Positions 1 through 9,200 of a stretch of 64,000 nucleotides of DNA are shown here, one piece after another. This DNA is from Streptomyces seoulensis (GTDB lineage: Bacteria; Actinomycetota; Actinomycetes; Streptomycetales; Streptomycetaceae): contig NZ_AP025667.1 in the NCBI RefSeq assembly GCF_022846655.1, positions 3,571,001 through 3,635,000 on the forward strand, written 5' to 3'. A program made the position numbers and the translations under genes. The stretch's first letter is position 1, and every line of letters begins with the position of its first letter. The notes below the pieces were generated by a model. The model was not told where the DNA came from. It ran no database searches and saw only the letters and a list, made by a program, of their open reading frames with translations.

Positions 1-1923
1 GGCGATCTTGTAGGCCGCGTAGCCGACGATGCCGTCATGGGTGATGGCGGCGGAGTTGGGCACGTCGTACGCCTTCTCGTTCTGGAAGAAGATCGTGCGC
101 CCGCGCTGCCCGGCCCAGTACACGTCGTACTTGTTGTAGTGCTCGACGAACAGGCCGGTGGCGAGGACGTCGTTGCCGTTCACGCGCAGGCCGTAGTCGG
201 CGCGGTTGGTGTCCCAGCCGACGCCGCTGCCGTGGTCGGCTCGCCAGAGCCAGGTGTGGTCGATGACGACGTTGTTGCTGTTGACCACGACCGAGTTGGT
301 GGCGAGGCCGGGGCCCGCGCCGCCGATGCGCACGAACACGTCCTGCATGGTGGTGGGGTTGGCCGAGTGGTCGGCGGTGGAGCCGGCCGGGCCGATCCGC
401 AGCAGGGTGTCGGAGTTGGCACTGCCCGCGTCGATGAGGAAGCCGGCCAGCTTGACGCCGTCCACGTCGGCGACGTGCATGGCGTCGACGCCGTTGTCCG
501 GGACGATGGTGGCGAGACCGAGGCCGAGGACCACGGTGTTGGCGCGGTTGACCTCGATGGCCCGGTCCAGGTGGTAGACGCCGGGCGTGAACAGCAGGTT
601 GAGGCCCTGGGCGAGCGCCTGGTTGATGGTGGCGGCCGTCGCGCCGGGCTTGACCACGTAGAACTGGTCCAGCGGCAGCGAGGTCCCCGCGTTGGCCGGC
701 CAGGACACGCCCCGCGCGTTGGTGCGCTTGGCCGGGACGAACACCTTGTACGTGGAGCCGTCGAGGTAGAGGAACGGCTTCTCGCGGGAGACCGGCGTGT
801 TGTCCAGCGTGGTGTACGGGCCGCTGTCGAAGTTGGTCGCCGGGGCGCCCTGGACGCCGCTGAAGACCATGTTCCAGACGCCGTTGGTCCAGCCGCCGAC
901 CGAGCTGTCACGGGTGTACCACTGCTGCTGGGAGTACGGGCCGACCGTGCCGTCGATCTTGGAGTCGGCGATGTAGCCGCCGGAGGCCCAGCCGTAGCCG
1001 TTGGGCGAGAGGTTGAGCCCGCCCTGGACGTGGATGCGGCGGAACGGGGCGGCCTGCGCGACGGCCCAGCGGTCGGTGCCGTTGACCGGGCGGATGGCGA
1101 GGTTCTCCGCCGAACGCCAGAAGTTCTGCGTGGCGTTGCCGTTGAACCAGCCCGCGTCGACGGTGATGTCACCGTTGATCTGCACGTCGTCGGGGTTGAG
1201 ACCGAGGCCGGAGATCGAGGTGTAGAAGCCGAGCTGGGCGTTGATGTTGTTGTACGTGCCGGGCTTCATCAGGAACTGATAGCGGGCGGAGCCGAACTGG
1301 TTCGACTCCTGGCGGGCGAAGACGTCGTCGAACTTCTGCTGGAGGTTCGGCGTGCTCGGGTCGACGACGATCACGTTGGAGCCGAGGTCGCCGCCGCCCT
1401 GCACCGGCGGGACACCGGTGGTGCCGGTGTGCACGGCCATCTCCCACAGCGAGTAGCCGTAGGCCGTGCCGCGGGCGGTGCCGTTGATGCGCACGTAGCG
1501 GCCGGAGCCGCTGACCGCGTACGAGGCGGTGCCGCCGGTGGCGCCGGTGACGGTCTTGAGCGTGGTCCAGTTCGTGCCGTCGGTCGAGCTCTGGAGCTGG
1601 AAGTCCTTGCCGTAGGCGGCTTCCCAGTTCAGGTCGATGCCGCACAGGTCCTGCACCGAGCCGAGGTCGACGCGGAGCCACTGCGGGTCGGCGAACGCGC
1701 TGGACCAGCGGGTGCCCGCGTCGCCGTCGAAGGCGGCGGAGGCCGGGGTGCCCGCGCTCTCGCTGGAGGAGGCGGTGGCGGGCTTGCCCTGCGCGGCGTT
1801 GGCGGTGTTGCAGCCGGCTTGGGCGGCGTCCGTCGCGGCGACGGCGGCCGGTGGTTGGAAGGTGGGCAGGGCGAGCAGTGCTGCCGTGGCGGCGAGCGCT
1901 GTCCCCAGGGATCTCAGTCTCAT
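1..1923 (-). CDS. Secreted discoidin (F5/8 type C) and beta-helix pectate-lyase-like protein, partial (3' end outside window)
   Basis: The frame opens at ATG 1921-1923, preceded by a GGGAG ribosome site, and stays open to the left edge, giving 641 codons without a stop. Residues 1-30 form a signal peptide (MRLR, then a hydrophobic Ala/Leu stretch). A discoidin/F5-8C-like domain follows at about residues 40-160, with the typical SSAFADPQWLRVDLGS and GRYVRINGT patches. The rest resembles secreted right-handed beta-helix proteins often named coagulation factor 5/8 type or pectate-lyase superfamily proteins, with the pieces FLMKPGTYNNIN, LLFTPGVYHL and WLWRADHG. It probably binds or cleaves an extracellular polysaccharide. 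The substrate is unknown, and the missing C terminus could carry more domains. It is transcribed toward the edge from its own promoter. Confidence 0.8.
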   Translation of the reverse strand, partial: MRLRSLGTALAATAALLALPTFQPPAAVAATDAAQAGCNTANAAQGKPATASSSESAGTPASAAFDGDAGTRWSSAFADPQWLRVDLGSVQDLCGIDLNWEAAYGKDFQLQSSTDGTNWTTLKTVTGATGGTASYAVSGSGRYVRINGTARGTAYGYSLWEMAVHTGTTGVPPVQGGGDLGSNVIVVDPSTPNLQQKFDDVFARQESNQFGSARYQFLMKPGTYNNINAQLGFYTSISGLGLNPDDVQINGDITVDAGWFNGNATQNFWRSAENLAIRPVNGTDRWAVAQAAPFRRIHVQGGLNLSPNGYGWASGGYIADSKIDGTVGPYSQQQWYTRDSSVGGWTNGVWNMVFSGVQGAPATNFDSGPYTTLDNTPVSREKPFLYLDGSTYKVFVPAKRTNARGVSWPANAGTSLPLDQFYVVKPGATAATINQALAQGLNLLFTPGVYHLDRAIEVNRANTVVLGLGLATIVPDNGVDAMHVADVDGVKLAGFLIDAGSANSDTLLRIGPAGSTADHSANPTTMQDVFVRIGGAGPGLATNSVVVNSNNVVIDHTWLWRADHGSGVGWDTNRADYGLRVNGNDVLATGLFVEHYNKYDVYWAGQRGRTIFFQNEKAYDVPNSAAITHDGIVGYAAYKIA

Positions 1924-1979
1924 TGCGGCTCCCTGCGACTGCGGGACCGGGAGACCGGCCCCTGCTTAGTTCATGTTTT

Positions 1980-2008
1980 GATTTAAGGGATGAACCAAAC
2001 GGGCGCAA
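1980..2008 (-). promoter_or_regulatory. Candidate sigma70-type promoter of the discoidin/beta-helix gene
   Basis: Read on the minus strand, TTGCGC (2003-2008) is followed after exactly 17 bases by TAAATC (1980-1985). It lies 57 bases before the ATG in a locally AT-rich stretch. Pattern match only. Confidence 0.4.
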
Positions 2009-2069
2009 GCCTTCGGAAGCTAAATCCTTTCTGCACAAGGGCGTTCACATCCAGCGGCCGTTCACACGG

Positions 2070-2116
2070 CGGCGGGACTGTCCGGACCATGCGCTTTGGT
2101 CCGGACAGTCCCGCCG
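2070..2116 (-). terminator. Perfect 19-bp stem terminator downstream of the acyltransferase gene
   Basis: Arms 2070-2088 and 2098-2116 are exact reverse complements around a 9-base loop. It starts 8 bases past the stop codon of the minus-strand acyltransferase gene and separates it from the promoter of the next gene. There is no U-tract, as is usual in Streptomyces. Confidence 0.8.
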
Positions 2117-2123
2117 GGTGAGG

Positions 2124-3215
2124 TCAGCGGCCCGGCCGCCCCTGGGTGCGTAGTTGACCCACCGTCTTCAGCAACCGATCGGCGGGCGCCAGCAGTTGGG
2201 GATGGGCCAGCACGGTGTTGCGCAGCCCGCGCACCGGCCGGCGCCACACCCGCTGGGCCACCGCCACAGGGTGGGGGCGGGCCGCGAAGCCCTCACCGAC
2301 CCGCAGTTCGCGGGTCTTGAGCCAGTCCTTGTACTCCTTGTCGCCCCGGCCGAGGTCGACCAGCGTCACGCCGCTGCGGGCGGCACCCTCGGCCGTACGC
2401 AGGTGCATCATCAACCCCGGCGAGTAGTAGTGCAGGTCGGGGTCGTAGGCGGTGAACCAGGCGGCCAGGACGGTGCTGGAGCGCGGCCCGAAGTGGGCGG
2501 CGACCGGGCGGTCTCCCGCGTACAGCACGGAGAGCACGCCGGTGAAGTGCTCCTCGCGGACATGGAAGAGGTGGTTCACCAGGTCCACGATCCAGGGGCG
2601 GGAGAACCGGTCCATGCGGCCGGTGCGGCGGTACTGGGCCGACTTCCAGCGCATGAGGGTGCGCAGCACCTCCGGGTCGCGTTCGTCGAACACGAACCGC
2701 ACCTCGCCGATGTCCCGGCCGAGCCTGCGCTCCTTCTTCAGGGTCGTCTTGGCGAGCCCCGGATAGGTGGCGCGCAGCCACTCGGCGTAGGTGCCGTCGC
2801 CGGGCTTCACGTCGATGACCGGCGAGGCGAAGGTGCCGGTGAGATGCGGGGCGAACGGCCGCTGCTCCTGGACGAGATGGTCGAACTCGAAGATGCTGAG
2901 CCCGCAGGCGCGCAGCAGTTCGGCCGCGTCCCAGGTGACGCCCGGCCGGTGCACGAGCGCCTGGCAGTCGGAGAGTCCGAGGCCGATGGCCCGGCCGGTG
3001 CCCAACGGCCCCCGCTCATAGGGGAGGAAGCCGACCGGTTCCCCGCCCTCGCGCAGCACCGCGATGCGTACGCCGCTCCGATGGCGGCCTACTCCGATGG
3101 CGAACTCCGGCGCGAGGAAGGGGTTGGCGTACTCGGGTGACTCGTCCATCGCCCGGTGCCAGGCCCCGCGCAGCGCGGAGGTCAGTTCGCCGGGTCTGTG
3201 AATGGTGATCTCCAC
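2124..3215 (-). CDS. GNAT/FemAB-like (CelD/BcsL, BioF2-type) acyltransferase
   Basis: A protein of 363 residues if it begins at the GTG at 3213-3215 (reading VEITIHRPGEL); the frame extends upstream to 3290 but that segment looks non-coding. The fold pieces match the C-terminal acetyltransferase domain of CelD/BcsL and FemAB-like proteins: RFVFDERDPEVLRTLMRWKS, then GVLSVLYAGDRPVAAHFG, then AWFTAYDPDLHYYSPGLMMH and VDLGRGDKEYKDWL near the end. Relatives transfer acyl or aminoacyl groups in polysaccharide or cell-wall modification. No signal peptide is seen, so it is probably cytoplasmic. It is divergent from the chitinase gene and ends at a strong hairpin. The substrate cannot be named. Confidence 0.75.
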   Translation of the reverse strand: MEITIHRPGELTSALRGAWHRAMDESPEYANPFLAPEFAIGVGRHRSGVRIAVLREGGEPVGFLPYERGPLGTGRAIGLGLSDCQALVHRPGVTWDAAELLRACGLSIFEFDHLVQEQRPFAPHLTGTFASPVIDVKPGDGTYAEWLRATYPGLAKTTLKKERRLGRDIGEVRFVFDERDPEVLRTLMRWKSAQYRRTGRMDRFSRPWIVDLVNHLFHVREEHFTGVLSVLYAGDRPVAAHFGPRSSTVLAAWFTAYDPDLHYYSPGLMMHLRTAEGAARSGVTLVDLGRGDKEYKDWLKTRELRVGEGFAARPHPVAVAQRVWRRPVRGLRNTVLAHPQLLAPADRLLKTVGQLRTQGRPGR

Positions 3216-3405
3216 CGCAGTTCGCCCCGCCCTTCGTGTGATCGCTCCCCGTCGCGCACCGCCGCTCAAACGTGGCGAAACAGTACGCACAGCGTCAAGG
3301 GTGCCTCAGAGGGCGGACGCTCCGCCACGGTTCCGCGCAGATCGGCCGGTTCGGCAAGTGCCCTGCGCACAAGGGCCGTTCACTTACTCCTCGGTAAAGA
3401 GACGG

Positions 3406-3421
3406 TTTGGTCCAGTCCAAA
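3406..3421. promoter_or_regulatory. DasR-like operator (dre), distal copy upstream of chitinase
   Basis: TTTGGTCCAGTCCAAA resembles the DasR response element, whose core is close to TGGTCTAGACCA. DasR is the GntR-family repressor of chitin and N-acetylglucosamine genes in Streptomyces. The site lies 83 bases before the chitinase start and 7 bases from a second copy. Confidence 0.6.
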
Positions 3422-3428
3422 GACGCGT

Positions 3429-3444
3429 ATTGGACTAGACCAAG
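3429..3444. promoter_or_regulatory. DasR-like operator (dre), proximal copy upstream of chitinase
   Basis: ATTGGACTAGACCAAG is a closer match to the dre palindrome and forms a pair with the site at 3406-3421. Paired repeats of this kind are known in Streptomyces chitinase promoters. It suggests control of the chitinase by DasR and amino-sugar phosphates. Confidence 0.65.
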
Positions 3445-3503
3445 AGGGGCGCTGTCCAGGAGTCTTGCACTCCCCCATCCCCCACCCCCTCTGGAGGCTC
3501 TTA

Positions 3504-4724
3504 GTGAGACGTCTTCGGGCATGTCTGGGCGCGGCCGCCGCCGTCACGCTGGCCGCGGCCGGCACGACGGCACTGGTCGCGGGCAGCGCCTCGGGCGCCA
3601 CGAGCGCGCTCGACAACCGTTGGTACGCGGCGGCCCCCTATCTGATGCCGACGGACAACGACCCGCCGAACGCGGCCGCCATCATGGACGCCACCGGCCT
3701 CAAGGCGTTCCAGCTCGCGTTCGTGCTGGCACCCAACGGCGGTGGCTGCTCTCCCACCTGGGGCGGCACCTCGCCGGTCTCCTCGGACACCGCCGTGCAG
3801 TCGGTGATCAACACCATCCGGTCCAAGGGCGGTGACGTCTCCATCTCGATCGGTGGCTACGGCGGCACCAAGCTGGGCCAGACCTGCGCCGACCCGGCGG
3901 CCACGGCGGCGGCCTACCAGCAGGTCATCACCAAGTACGGCCTGCACGCCATCGACTTCGACCTGGAGGAGCCGGAGTACGAGAACACGGCGGCCGTCCA
4001 CAACGAGATCGGCGCCGCCAAGATCCTCCAGCAGAACAACCCCGGCCTGTACGTCTCGGTGACCACGGCCGGCACGGCGGACGGCACCGGCTGGTTCGGC
4101 AAGCAGATGCTGCTGGAGGCGAAGTCCCAGGGCTTCACCCCGAACAACTTCTCCATCATGCCCTTCGACGGCGGCTTCAACGGCGCGGCGAGCCAGACCA
4201 GCGCGCTGGCCGCCTTCAACGGCGTCCTGCGCTCCACCTTCGACTGGGACGAGGCCACGGCGTACGCCCACGAGGGCTTCTCCGGGATGAACGGCCGCAG
4301 CGACACCGGGGAGTACTTCTCCCAGGCCGACTTCCAGACGGTGCTGGACTTCGCCACCGGCCACCACATGGACCGCTTCACCTTCTGGAGCTTGAACCGC
4401 GACCGCCAGTGCACCCCGGCCGACAACGGCGGCCGCACCTCGGGCACTTGCTCCAGCGTGGCCCAGAGCGCCTGGGACTTCGCCAAGTTCTCGGTGAAGT
4501 TCGCCGGTGCCACCCCGCCGAACTCCACGCCCACGCCCACGCCGACCCCGACGCCCCCAAATCCCGGCAACTCCTGCAAGGCGGCCTGGAGTTCGTCGGC
4601 CGTCTACGTCAGCGGGGACGAGGCGTCCTACAACCACCACAACTGGAAGGCCAAGTGGTGGACCCAGAACGAGACGCCGAGCGGCTCCGACTGGGGTCCG
4701 TGGCAGGACGAGGGCTCCTGCTGA
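3504..4724 (+). CDS. Secreted GH18 chitinase with C-terminal chitin-binding domain (CBM5/12 type)
   Basis: Hydrolyses chitin outside the cell. The start is GTG 3504, 7 bases after GGAGG, giving 406 residues. A signal peptide covers about residues 1-32 (ACLGAAAAVTLAAAG, then GSASGA). The GH18 barrel carries SISIGGYGG near 114-121 and the catalytic DxDxE motif as DFDLE, D151, D153 and E155 (proton donor). A Pro-Thr linker (PTPTPTPTP) leads to about 48 C-terminal residues of CBM5/12 type (CKAAWSSSAVYVSGDEASY, then HNWKAKWWTQNETP). The catalytic domain is closer to ChiD-like single-domain GH18 enzymes than to ChiA. Two DasR-like sites lie 60-100 bases upstream, so induction by chitin breakdown products is likely. 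Confidence 0.93.
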   Translation: MRRLRACLGAAAAVTLAAAGTTALVAGSASGATSALDNRWYAAAPYLMPTDNDPPNAAAIMDATGLKAFQLAFVLAPNGGGCSPTWGGTSPVSSDTAVQSVINTIRSKGGDVSISIGGYGGTKLGQTCADPAATAAAYQQVITKYGLHAIDFDLEEPEYENTAAVHNEIGAAKILQQNNPGLYVSVTTAGTADGTGWFGKQMLLEAKSQGFTPNNFSIMPFDGGFNGAASQTSALAAFNGVLRSTFDWDEATAYAHEGFSGMNGRSDTGEYFSQADFQTVLDFATGHHMDRFTFWSLNRDRQCTPADNGGRTSGTCSSVAQSAWDFAKFSVKFAGATPPNSTPTPTPTPTPPNPGNSCKAAWSSSAVYVSGDEASYNHHNWKAKWWTQNETPSGSDWGPWQDEGSC

Positions 4725-4736
4725 TGCCGTGACCCC

Positions 4737-4765
4737 TTGACGGGCCTGGACCGGACCTTTAGCTT
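4737..4765 (+). promoter_or_regulatory. Candidate promoter of the alginate-lyase-family gene
   Basis: TTGACG (4737-4742) and TAGCTT (4760-4765) are separated by exactly 17 bases, 13 bases after the chitinase stop. The lyase gene may therefore be transcribed independently of the chitinase. Confidence 0.5.
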
Positions 4766-4798
4766 CACGGGTCATCGACGTCCAAGGATGCGTTCGGT

Positions 4799-4814
4799 GT
4801 TCAGACTGCTGAAC
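4799..4814. promoter_or_regulatory. Inverted repeat between promoter and lyase gene, possible operator
   Basis: GTTCAG and CTGAAC are perfect 6-base arms around a 4-base loop, about 35 bases past the candidate -10 and 30 bases before the start codon. The position suits a repressor site in the leader. No regulator is identified. Confidence 0.35.
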
Positions 4815-4844
4815 GCGTCCGGCCCGGCGGGAGGACCCCCCCAC

Positions 4845-5615
4845 ATGATCCGTTCCCGGCTTCTCACGGCGGCGGCCGCGAGCCTCGCCCTCACTCTCGG
4901 CGCCCTCGGCGGAACCGCGCACGCGGCCGACCCGGACGTGGCGCCCGGCGGCAACTTCGACCTGTCGGTCTGGCAGCTCCAGGAGCCGGTCGGCTCCCCC
5001 GGCTCGCCCACCACGATCCCCTCGTCCCGGCTGCGCGGCGCGAACGGCTACCAGGACGCGTACTTCTACACCGACACCCGCGACGGCGCGATGACCTTCT
5101 GGGCGCCCGAGAAGGGCGTCACCACGCCGAACTCGAACTACGCCCGCTCCGAGCTGCGCGAGATGAACCCCGGCGGCGGCGCGGCCGACTGGGCGCTCAC
5201 CGGCACGCACCGGATGAGCGCGACCCTCCGGGTGGTGTCGGTGACCAAGAACGTCTGCGTCGGACAGATCCACCTCGGCTCCGGCGGTACCTCCACCAAG
5301 CCGCTCCTGGAGCTGTACTACCACTCCGACGGCGAGATCGTCCTGGGCACCGAGAACTCCCCCTCCGGCGGCCAGACCGCGCACACCGTGGGCCAGGTGC
5401 CGGTGGGCAAGACCTGGACGTACAGCATCGCCGTGACCGGCGGCGACACCATCGAGCTGACCGTCAACGGCAGCACCACCCGCTATGGCATCCCGGCGTC
5501 CTTCAAGCCGTACAAGCAGTACTTCAAGGCCGGGTCCTACAACCAGTCCTCGTCCGACTCCACCACCAAGGGTGCCCGCGTCGCGTTCTACGGGCTGACC
5601 GTCCGGCACGGCTGA
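4845..5615 (+). CDS. Secreted polysaccharide lyase family 7 (alginate lyase family)
   Basis: Expected to cleave alginate or a related polyuronate by beta-elimination outside the cell. The start is ATG 4845 after GGGAGG; 256 residues. The signal peptide is residues 1-28, ending ...AHAA. All three PL7 signature blocks are present: RSELRE (101-106), QIH (141-143) and YFKAGSYNQ (226-234). The single jelly-roll domain fills the mature protein, with no extra binding module. In PL7 the QIH form is usually linked to cleavage of G-containing blocks and QVH to M blocks, which would predict G-block preference. It follows the chitinase but has its own candidate promoter and inverted repeat. Confidence 0.92.
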   Translation: MIRSRLLTAAAASLALTLGALGGTAHAADPDVAPGGNFDLSVWQLQEPVGSPGSPTTIPSSRLRGANGYQDAYFYTDTRDGAMTFWAPEKGVTTPNSNYARSELREMNPGGGAADWALTGTHRMSATLRVVSVTKNVCVGQIHLGSGGTSTKPLLELYYHSDGEIVLGTENSPSGGQTAHTVGQVPVGKTWTYSIAVTGGDTIELTVNGSTTRYGIPASFKPYKQYFKAGSYNQSSSDSTTKGARVAFYGLTVRHG

Positions 5616-5706
5616 CCCGCGCTCCGACCTGCGCGAGTGGTGCATTCGGGCGAAGGGTCGTAGCGTCGGCACACGGTCGGACACAGCACGACAGGTGGGA
5701 GCGACC

Positions 5707-6162
5707 ATGCGCGGATCACTGGTGGGAACGACGGTCACCCTGGCGGCGGGAGCCCTGCTCACCGCGGCGATGACGACGGCGTCGGCCAGCCCCCCGACGG
5801 CCCCCCTGCCACACCGCGACCGGACCGCCCCCGTGCTCGTCGACTGCCAGTGGAAGAAGGACGTGCGCCCGGCCGACTTCCTCCTGGCCTGCGGTGACGG
5901 CAACAGCCGGCTGAACGGGCTCAACTGGCTCAAGTGGGACTCGGAGTCGGCCGTGGCCGAGGGTGTGAACGTGGTCAACGACTGCGACCCGTACTGCGCC
6001 AAGGGCGTCTTCCGCTCGTACCACGTGACCGTGCGCCTCGACCGTCCGGCCGAGTGGAAGAAGAACCCTGCCGTGCAGCGCTACACCCGGATGAGCGTGA
6101 CGTACGACGACGCGCGCCCGAAGGGCTTCACGCAGACCATGGTCTACCCGCTCTGGGACTGA
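5707..6162 (+). CDS. Small secreted protein of unknown function with four cysteines
   Basis: 151 residues starting at ATG 5707 after GGTGGGAG. Residues 1-32 are a signal peptide (MRGS, then an Ala/Leu core ending TTASASPP). The mature part is compact and rich in Trp and Asp, with four cysteines (DCQWKKD, LLACGDG, NDCDPYC) that probably form two disulfides. I do not recognise a characterised domain, though similar small secreted proteins are common in Streptomyces. It stands alone between the lyase gene and a bidirectional terminator. Confidence 0.75.
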   Translation: MRGSLVGTTVTLAAGALLTAAMTTASASPPTAPLPHRDRTAPVLVDCQWKKDVRPADFLLACGDGNSRLNGLNWLKWDSESAVAEGVNVVNDCDPYCAKGVFRSYHVTVRLDRPAEWKKNPAVQRYTRMSVTYDDARPKGFTQTMVYPLWD

Positions 6163-6168
6163 TCCCGC

Positions 6169-6218
6169 CCGTACGTCCGCTCCGGCCCCCACTCGCGGGG
6201 GCCGGAGCGGACGTACGG
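6169..6218. terminator. Perfect 22-bp stem bidirectional terminator
   Basis: Arms 6169-6190 and 6197-6218 are exact complements around a 6-base loop. It lies between the convergent ends of the small secreted protein gene (stop 6160-6162) and pyc (stop 6223-6225), so it should end transcription from both sides. Confidence 0.85.
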
Positions 6219-6222
6219 CGGC

Positions 6223-9200
6223 TCAGGCCAGCTCGACCAGCAGGTCTCCGCCCTCCACCTGCTGGATGCGGTTGATCGCAAGCCGGGACACCCGGCCCGC
6301 CTTCGGCGCGGTGATCGTCGCCTCCATCTTCATCGCCTCGATGGTGGCCACGGTCTCCCCGGCCGCGACCTCGGCGCCCTCCTCCACCGCGAGCGTCACC
6401 ACTCCGGCGAACGGCGCCGCCACATGGCCCGGCTGCGAGCGGTCGGCCTTCTCCGTCACCGGTACGTCGGTGGCGGCCGAGCGGTCGCGGACCTGGATCG
6501 GCCGGAGCTGGCCGTTGAGGGTGGACATCACCGTGCGCATACCGCGCTCGTCCGCCTCACCGACCGCCTGCAACTCGATCAGCAGCCGCACACCCGGCTC
6601 CAGGTCGACGGCGTACTCCTTCGCCTGGCGCAGTCCGTAGAAGAAGGACTTGCTGTCCAGCACGCTGGTGTCGCCGTACGCCTGCCGGTGGGTGTCGAAC
6701 TCGCCCGTCGGGCCGGGGAACAGCAGCCGGTTCAGGGTGGGGCGCCGGTCCTTGGCGAGTCCCTCGCGGTCCTCGGCGGACAGCTCCCGCACCGGCTTGG
6801 CCTCGGCGCGTCCGCGCAGCGCCTTGGTACGGAACGGCTCCGGCCAGCCGCCGGGCGGGGTGCCCAGCTCGCCGCGGAGGAAGCCGATCACCGAGTCCGG
6901 GATGTCGAAGCGGTCCGGGTCGGCCTCGAAGTCGTCCGGTGACACACCGGCGCCGACCAGGTGCAGGGCGAGGTCGCCGACCACCTTGGAGGACGGGGTG
7001 ACCTTGACCAGGCGGCCGAGGATGCGGTCGGCGGCCGCGTACATCGCCTCGATCTCCTCGAAGCGGTCGCCGAGGCCCAGCGCGACGGCCTGGGTGCGCA
7101 GGTTGGAGAGCTGGCCGCCGGGGATCTCGTGGTGGTAGACGCGACCGGTCGGGGAGGCGAGGCCCGCCTCGAAGGGGGCGTAGACCTTGCGCACGCCCTC
7201 CCAGTACGGCTCCAGCTCCTCGACGGCCTGCAGGTCCAGGCCGGTGGGGCGCTCGGAGTGGTCGGTGGCGGCGACGAGAGCCGACAGCGAGGGCTGCGAG
7301 GTCGTCCCGGCCATCGAGGCGACGGCGCCGTCCACCGCGTCGACGCCCGCCTGGATCGCGGCGAGGTATGTGGCGAGCTGTCCGCCCGCGGTGTCGTGCG
7401 TGTGCAGATGCACCGGCAGCTCGAACTCGCTGCGCAGCGCGGTCACCAGCTTGGCGGCGGCCGGGGCGCGCAGCAGGCCCGCCATGTCCTTGATGGCGAT
7501 GACATGGGCGCCGGCCTCGACGATCCGCTCGGCCAGCCGCAGGTAGTAGTCGAGCGTGTAGAGCCGCTCGGCGGGGTCGCTGAGGTCGGCGGTGTAGCAG
7601 AGGGCGACCTCGGCGACCGCGGTGCCGGTCTCGCGTACGGCGTCGATGGCGGGCCGCATCTGGTCGACGTCGTTGAGCGCGTCGAAGATGCGGAAGATGT
7701 CGACGCCGGTGGCGGCGGCCTCGTGCACGAAGGCGTCGGTGACCTCGGTGGGGTACGGGGTGTAGCCGACGGTGTTGCGGCCGCGCAGCAGCATCTGCAG
7801 ACAGATGTTGGGGACCGCCTCGCGCAGCGCCGCCAGCCGCTCCCACGGGTCCTCGGCGAGGAAGCGCAGCGCCACGTCGTAGGTGGCGCCGCCCCAGCAC
7901 TCCAGGGACAGCAGCTCGGGCAGCGTGCGGGCGACGACGGGGGCCACGGCGAGCAGGTCCTTGGTGCGCACGCGGGTGGCCAGCAGCGACTGGTGGGCGT
8001 CGCGGAAGGTGGTGTCGGTGACGCCGAGCGCCCGGGACTGGCGCAGTTCGCGGGCGAATCCCTCGGGGCCGAGGTGGACCAGGCGCTGCCGGGAGCCGGC
8101 CGGCGGCTCGCCCGCGGGCAGCGGGGGCAACTTGGTCACGGGGTCGAGGAGTTCGGGGCGCTCGCCGTGCGGCTTGTTCACGGTGACGTCGGCGAGATAG
8201 GTGAGCAGCTTGGTGCCCCGGTCGGCCGAGTGACGGGACGTCAGCAGATACGGGCGCTCCTCGATGAAGGAGGTGGTGACGCGTCCGGCGCGGAAGTCGG
8301 GGTCGTCCAGCACGGCCTGCAGGAAGGGGATGTTGGTGGCGACGCCCCGGATGCGGAACTCGGCGACCGCGCGGCGGGCGCGGCCGACGGCGGCCTGGAA
8401 GTCCCTTCCCCGGCAGGTGAGTTTGACCAGCATGGAGTCGAAGTGGGCGCTGATCTCGGTACCGGCGTGGGTGGTTCCGCCGTCGAGCCGGATGCCGGAG
8501 CCGCCGGGTGAGCGGTAGGCACTGATCTGTCCGGTGTCCGGGCGGAAGCCGTTGGCGGGGTCCTCGGTGGTGATCCGGCACTGGAGGGCGGCGCCGCGCA
8601 GGGTGATCCGGTCCTGGGCGAGGCCGAGGTCGGCGAGGGTCTCCCCGGCGGCGATGCGCATCTGGGCCTGGACGAGGTCGACGTCGGTTACTTCCTCGGT
8701 GACCGTGTGCTCGACCTGGATGCGGGGGTTCATCTCGATGAAGACGTGGTTGCCGTCCCGGTCGAGCAGGAACTCCACGGTGCCGGCGTTGCGGTAGCCG
8801 ATCTCGCGGGCGAAGCGGACGGCGTCGGCGCAGATCCGGTCCCGCAGTGCGGGGTCGAGGTTGGGCGCGGGGGCGAGCTCGATGACCTTCTGGTGGCGGC
8901 GCTGGAGCGAGCAGTCGCGTTCGTAGAGGTGGATGACGTCGCCCTCGCCGTCGGCGAGGATCTGCACCTCGATGTGACGGGGGTCGACGACGGCCTTCTC
9001 CAGGAAGACGGTCGGGTCGCCGAAGGCGGACGCGGCCTCGCGGGAGGCGGCTTCGATGGACTCGCGGAGCTGCGCGGGGTCCTCGACCCGGCGCATGCCC
9101 CGGCCGCCGCCGCCCGCGACCGCCTTCACGAAGACGGGGAAGCCGATCTCGTCGGCGGCGCGCACCAGTTCGTCCACGTCGTTGGAGGGCGCGGAGGAGC

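Noticed and set aside
3501..6002. Very long open frame (over 800 codons) on the minus strand opposite the chitinase and lyase genes
   Set aside because: It is antisense to three convincing genes with signal peptides and catalytic motifs, and its translation is low-complexity Arg/Gly/Ala/Val without domains, as expected for a high-GC antisense frame.
6557..8581. Long minus-strand frame inside pyc
   Set aside because: It shares the strand of pyc but in another frame; pyc has all expected motifs in its own frame across this span.
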